A DNA stretch of 64,000 bases from Glaciecola sp. HTCC2999 (GTDB lineage: Bacteria > Pseudomonadota > Gammaproteobacteria > Enterobacterales > Alteromonadaceae): positions 1-64,000 of the forward strand of contig CATECQ010000019.1 of NCBI GenBank assembly GCA_949498985.1, read 5' to 3'. A model generated the notes under the pieces. The model saw only the letters and a program-made list of their open reading frames with translations. It did not search any database and had not been told where the DNA came from. Shown here piece by piece: positions 59,606-64,000 of this stretch. The translations under genes and the position numbers were made by a program. Positions within the stretch are counted from its first letter, which is position 1. Each line of letters begins with the position of its first letter.

Positions 59606-62044
59606 ATGTCTTTTTTTAAAAAATGCTTAATTTGGTTACTATATTGGCCTATTCGGATCTTAGTCAAACCTCATACCATCCCTGCAGACGTAACGGGTGA
59701 ACTAGACATTGATCCCGCTCGTCCTATTATGTATCTATTACATACTGATTCTGTAGCAGATCAACTTGCATTAGCTTATTCTGCTAAAAAGTTGGGTCTA
59801 CCAAGCCCATTGTCTCCTGTTAAACTTCAAGATACACAACATCCAGCTTGTCTATTTCTACATTCTCCAAAGCCATTATTTAAGAAAGTTCCGTCAAAAA
59901 CCAAAATTGAAGCTCAATTTACAGCACTTTTTCATGCGCACAGAACACAGCCTGAATTAGATATTCAAATGGTTCCCGTTTTTATTACATGGGGTCGTGC
60001 ACCCGAAAAATCTAAACCTGGATTTTCCGACCTAATCGTTGATGTAGCCTCACCAAGTTGGCTACGCAAATTATTCATTGTATTATTTTTGGGTCGAGAC
60101 AATTTTGTGTCTTATTCACGTTCTGTATCTTCTCAGTTCATGGCTAAACAACACGGTGATGATAAAAAAATTGCACGAAAACTGCTTCGTGTTGCCGCTA
60201 CGCATTTTCAACGTAAACGCCAAGGACTCATTGGTCCAACATTATTAGAGCGCCAGACTCTTCATTCAGCCATTGTAGGTTCCGATTCGGTGAAACTGGC
60301 AATGCGAGATTTAACCCGTACAAAACACGTTTTACCCGAAAAAGCAAAACAAGAGGCACATCAATATCTTGATGAAATTGCAGGTGACTATAGAGAGGGG
60401 TTAATCCGATTTGCTAATCGCATTCTCACACCATTATGGAACAAAATTTATAACGGTATTACGGTTTCAAATGCGGCAAAAGTTCGCGAACTTGCCCGTA
60501 ACGGTCATGAAATTATCTATGTTCCCTGTCATCGCTCTCACATGGATTATCTATTATTAACCTACGTCATTTATCATGAAGGCCTCGTCACTCCGCATAT
60601 TGCTGCGGGGATCAATCTTAATTTTTGGCCTGCTGGCCCTATATTTAGGCGTGCTGGCGCTTTTTTCTTACGTCGAAGTTTTGCAGGCAATAAATTATAC
60701 ACTGCCGTCTTTCGCGAATACTTAGAATTATTATTTAATAAAGGCTATTCTGTTAAATATTACCCTGAAGGTGGACGCTCCAGAACTGGGCGTTTGCTCC
60801 CACCTAAAACCGGTATGTTAGCGATGACAGTTCAGGCTATGACTAAAGGAATAAATCGACCTGTCAGCTTAGTGCCAGTCTATATTGGTTATGAAAATGT
60901 GATGGAAGTGAGCTCATACGTCAAAGAGCTTAAAGGAAAATCTAAGAAAAAAGAATCGCCTTTACAGGTGCTTAGTGCCATCAAAAAGCTGCGCAATTAT
61001 GGTCATGGGTATTTAAACTTTGGTGAGCCGATTCAGTTGAACCAATTTTTAGATCAGCATGCACCTCTTTGGAGCGAGCCGGCCAATGAAAATGACCCCA
61101 CCAAAAAGCCACAATGGCTCACCCCAGCGGTTAATCGTTTAGCGGACGATATTATGTTAGAAATTAACAAATCCGCTGCACTTAACGGCATGGCAATGGT
61201 ATCTCTGTGTTTACTTGCCAGTAAAACCATGACCATGAGTCAAACCGAAATTGAGCAAGCTATTAGTGATTACTTAATATTATTTAGAGAGTTACCTTTC
61301 TCTGATACCATGTCGATTCCAGAAGTTTCTGCCCAAGAATTGGTCCGTGATGCGCTGGCATTGAAACGCCTAGAAATCAAATCAGATAAGTACGGTAGTC
61401 TAGTTTCACCGTTTATGGGTAAAGCTGTTGCGCTGACTTATTATCGTAATAACATCATTCACTTATTTGCCTTACCGAGCTTAATTGCGGCATTAGTTTT
61501 TGCCAAAAACGGGTGTGAAAAAACCTATATTTTATCGACAGTTAAAACAATTTATCCATTGCTACATAGTGAATTATTTATTTATTTTACACTTGAAGAG
61601 GCATTGGAATATACTGAAAAATGCATCAACCAATTGAAATATCAAGGTTTATTACTACAATCGGGCCGCAAAATTGTCCCTCCATCAGCATCTGCCCCAC
61701 AATTTCATAGTGCTTGGTTGCTATCACGAGTTATGCAAGACACTTGGCAGCGTTATGCGGTGGTATTAACAGTATTAGCAAGTAACAAAGGTATTAGCAG
61801 GGGTGAGTTAGAGCGTGAATCACGTAAAGTAGCGGAGCGATTATCGAGCCTATATGGCGTAAGCTCTCCTGAGTTCTCAGATAAGAACGTGTTTGCGACG
61901 TTAGTGAACGGTTTGCGTGATCACCAACTGTTAGAGTCAGATCAAAACGGTGCACTGCATTTAAATGATAACTCTAGTGCGCTACATGATTTAGTCAATG
62001 ATATTGTATGGCCGGAAATAGTGCAGCATTTACAAAAAATCTAG
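59606..62044 (+). CDS. plsB: Glycerol-3-phosphate 1-O-acyltransferase PlsB
   Basis: Tracked ORF starts at 59564; ATG at 59606 (MSFFKKCLIWLLYWPIRILVKP) is likely. VPCHRSHMDYLLL acyltransferase motif, YYPEGGRSRTGRLLPPKTGML. Confidence 0.96.
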   Translation: MSFFKKCLIWLLYWPIRILVKPHTIPADVTGELDIDPARPIMYLLHTDSVADQLALAYSAKKLGLPSPLSPVKLQDTQHPACLFLHSPKPLFKKVPSKTKIEAQFTALFHAHRTQPELDIQMVPVFITWGRAPEKSKPGFSDLIVDVASPSWLRKLFIVLFLGRDNFVSYSRSVSSQFMAKQHGDDKKIARKLLRVAATHFQRKRQGLIGPTLLERQTLHSAIVGSDSVKLAMRDLTRTKHVLPEKAKQEAHQYLDEIAGDYREGLIRFANRILTPLWNKIYNGITVSNAAKVRELARNGHEIIYVPCHRSHMDYLLLTYVIYHEGLVTPHIAAGINLNFWPAGPIFRRAGAFFLRRSFAGNKLYTAVFREYLELLFNKGYSVKYYPEGGRSRTGRLLPPKTGMLAMTVQAMTKGINRPVSLVPVYIGYENVMEVSSYVKELKGKSKKKESPLQVLSAIKKLRNYGHGYLNFGEPIQLNQFLDQHAPLWSEPANENDPTKKPQWLTPAVNRLADDIMLEINKSAALNGMAMVSLCLLASKTMTMSQTEIEQAISDYLILFRELPFSDTMSIPEVSAQELVRDALALKRLEIKSDKYGSLVSPFMGKAVALTYYRNNIIHLFALPSLIAALVFAKNGCEKTYILSTVKTIYPLLHSELFIYFTLEEALEYTEKCINQLKYQGLLLQSGRKIVPPSASAPQFHSAWLLSRVMQDTWQRYAVVLTVLASNKGISRGELERESRKVAERLSSLYGVSSPEFSDKNVFATLVNGLRDHQLLESDQNGALHLNDNSSALHDLVNDIVWPEIVQHLQKI

Positions 62045-62062
62045 GCAGTTAATCACTGCCTA
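62035..62062 (-). terminator. Intrinsic terminator for ilvA overlapping both stop codons
   Basis: taggcagt-taatc-actgccta (62042-62062); on the minus strand followed by gatttttt. Confidence 0.7.
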
Positions 62063-63587
62063 AGAAAAATTGATAAGCAGCATTTTCAGTATGCTCTTGG
62101 TAAATGTAGCCAAGAGCATTGAGATGCGTTTCAAAATCTGATGATGCACCATCGGGTAAATCAAAGCCAACTAACACTAACCCTTCTGCTGCACCGTGGT
62201 TACGATAATGAAACAATGTAATATCGTAACGCTCACCTAGTGTATTCAAAAAATGCATTAAAGCTCCTGGGTACTCAGGAAACTCAAAACCAAACACACG
62301 TTCCTTAATCGCCACCGGCGGTTTACCTCCGACCATATGTCGGACATGTAACTTGGCTAGTTCATCATTTGATAGATCTATTGCTTCATAACCATTTTGT
62401 GCCAAAGTATTAGTCAGTTCAGCATATTCCTCTAAGCCGCGCTTTAATTTCACACCGACAAACACATAAGCCTGATCTGCATTGGCAAAGCGATAGTTAA
62501 ATTCGGTAATATTAATCCCACCCAACACTTCACAAAAACGCTTAAAAGCACCGGTCACTTCAGGAATTTTCACGGCAAATACGGCTTCCTTACCTTCGCC
62601 TAATTCGCATCGCTCTGATACATAACGCAATGTATGGAAATTAATATTGGCACCACATAATATGCCACCAATATGCTGACCTGTAATCTTATTGGCTTGA
62701 CAGTATTTACGGATAGCCGCTACTGATAAAGCCCCTGCAGGCTCTGCTATTACACGTGTATCATCAAAAATATCTTTTATTGCAGCGCAGATTTCATCAT
62801 TGCTAACCGTCATAACTTCATCGACATATTTTTGACAAAGTCGAAAGGTTTCCTCGCCCATGATCTTAACTGCTACACCATCAGCAAAAATACCGACAGT
62901 CGGTAACATCACCGGCTCTCCAGCCTCTAATGCAGCAGCTAAACACGCAGATTCTGCAGATTCAACAGCAATAATTTTTACCTCTGGCTTCATTTGCTTG
63001 ACATAAACGGCAATACCCGCAGCTAAGCCGCCACCTCCGACTGCAACAAATAAAGTATCTAAATCAGGTTGTTGCTCTAGCATTTCGCGAGCGATAGTGC
63101 CTTGACCTGCTATTACATCAGGGTCGTCAAATGGAGGGATATAAGTTAACCCCTGTTCAGCACATAACTGTTGGGCAAACTGTGAGGCAGTATCAAAACT
63201 AGTACCATGTTGCACAATATTGACCCACTCTCCACCAAAACGACGAACGGCATCAACTTTGATATCCGGTGTGGTTTCTGGCATAACGATCGTGGCATGA
63301 ATTTGCTTTTTCTTAGCGGCATATGCCATACCTTGGGCATGGTTGCCGGCTGAAGCGGCAATCACGCCCTGATCCAATTGTGCTTGAGTTAACTGACAAA
63401 TGCGATTGTAAGCACCACGTAATTTAAATGATTTAACCGGCTGCTGGTCTTCACGTTTCAAATAAATCTGATTACCCAACTCCCCTGACAATCGATTCAT
63501 TAAATCACAATCAGAATTAACCGCTGCCTCATATACTGGCGCGAGTAAAATCCTCTTCAAATATTCATTAGCACTTACATGACTCAT
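62049..63587 (-). CDS. ilvA: Threonine ammonia-lyase, biosynthetic
   Basis: 512 aa; KREDQQPVKSFKLRGAYNRI (PLP lysine), VGGGGLAAGIAVY, two C-terminal ACT-like regions. Confidence 0.96.
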   Translation of the reverse strand: MSHVSANEYLKRILLAPVYEAAVNSDCDLMNRLSGELGNQIYLKREDQQPVKSFKLRGAYNRICQLTQAQLDQGVIAASAGNHAQGMAYAAKKKQIHATIVMPETTPDIKVDAVRRFGGEWVNIVQHGTSFDTASQFAQQLCAEQGLTYIPPFDDPDVIAGQGTIAREMLEQQPDLDTLFVAVGGGGLAAGIAVYVKQMKPEVKIIAVESAESACLAAALEAGEPVMLPTVGIFADGVAVKIMGEETFRLCQKYVDEVMTVSNDEICAAIKDIFDDTRVIAEPAGALSVAAIRKYCQANKITGQHIGGILCGANINFHTLRYVSERCELGEGKEAVFAVKIPEVTGAFKRFCEVLGGINITEFNYRFANADQAYVFVGVKLKRGLEEYAELTNTLAQNGYEAIDLSNDELAKLHVRHMVGGKPPVAIKERVFGFEFPEYPGALMHFLNTLGERYDITLFHYRNHGAAEGLVLVGFDLPDGASSDFETHLNALGYIYQEHTENAAYQFFLGSD

Positions 63588-63590
63588 AAT

Positions 63591-64000
63591 TTAAATATCT
63601 TCTAATTTTGACTGATCACGCACTGCACCTTTATCTGCGCTGGTTGCTAACATCGCAAACTGACGTAACGCAAGAGATACTTTACGTTCACGATTCACCG
63701 GTTTATATGGACGCTCACGGGCTTCCATTTTTTCGCGACGCACTGCTAGCTCAGCATCTGATAACAATACATCAATCGTACGATTTGGGATATCAATGGC
63801 AATTTGATCGCCCTCTTCAACTAGTGCAATCCCACCACCACTGGCAGCTTCTGGTGAACAGTGACCAATCGAGAGACCAGAAGTCCCTCCAGAGAATCTT
63901 CCATCGGTAATCAAAGCACAATCTTTACCAAGACCTTTAGATTTCAAATAAGACGTCGGATAGAGCATTTCTTGCATACCCGGTCCACCTCGTGGGCCTT
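63591..64000 (-). CDS. ilvD: Dihydroxy-acid dehydratase (partial; continues beyond the window)
   Basis: [51 protein letters not shown]; no start within the window, reading frame open to 64000. Confidence 0.95.
   Translation of the reverse strand, partial: GPRGGPGMQEMLYPTSYLKSKGLGKDCALITDGRFSGGTSGLSIGHCSPEAASGGGIALVEEGDQIAIDIPNRTIDVLLSDAELAVRREKMEARERPYKPVNRERKVSLALRQFAMLATSADKGAVRDQSKLEDI

Noticed and set aside
1-64000. Searches for CRISPR arrays, tRNA/rRNA genes, IS elements, prophage or integron features
   Set aside because: No regularly spaced repeats, no transposase/integrase-like ORFs, no cloverleaf or rRNA-like sequence noticed, and intergenic regions are short. A tRNAscan/Infernal run would be needed to exclude small RNAs formally.

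Overview
This 64 kb window reads as a contiguous piece of a gammaproteobacterial chromosome. Gene content and order suggest Alteromonadales, Shewanella-like; that placement is inference. The DNA is AT-rich and densely coding, and almost all of it is recognisable core genome: a Dld-II-type FAD/Fe-S dehydrogenase with a divergent LysR regulator; a FAN1-like VRR-NUC nuclease fused to a DEDDh exonuclease; a small redox cluster with a HiPIP; prmA, dusB-fis, purH-purD-prk, ompR-envZ, hslO and hslR; a 12-gene type II secretion operon (gspC-N) followed by a REC-GGDEF protein; yrfG, nudE, cysQ and the yheU/yheT/TIGR02444/yheS cluster; slyX, fkpA, greB, tex, bioH, comF/gntX, an M14 peptidase and nfuA; a complete caa3/aa3-type cytochrome c oxidase locus with its assembly genes; and lexA, plsB, ilvA and partial ilvD. 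I saw no rRNA, tRNA, CRISPR array, IS element, prophage or recognisable defence island. I did not find a convincing new multi-gene system. The best leads are regulatory sites and domain architecture: (1) a 24/25 match to the IscR type 1 consensus upstream of nfuA; (2) a perfect FNR/EtrA-type palindrome plus an 11-bp inverted repeat in the leader of the cytochrome oxidase operon; (3) a LexA-like box directly upstream of the FAN1-DEDDh fusion nuclease, together with tandem LexA boxes at lexA itself; (4) the nuclease fusion; (5) a phosphoribulokinase gene immediately downstream of purHD with no visible RuBisCO. Everything was read by eye, with no database search or computation.
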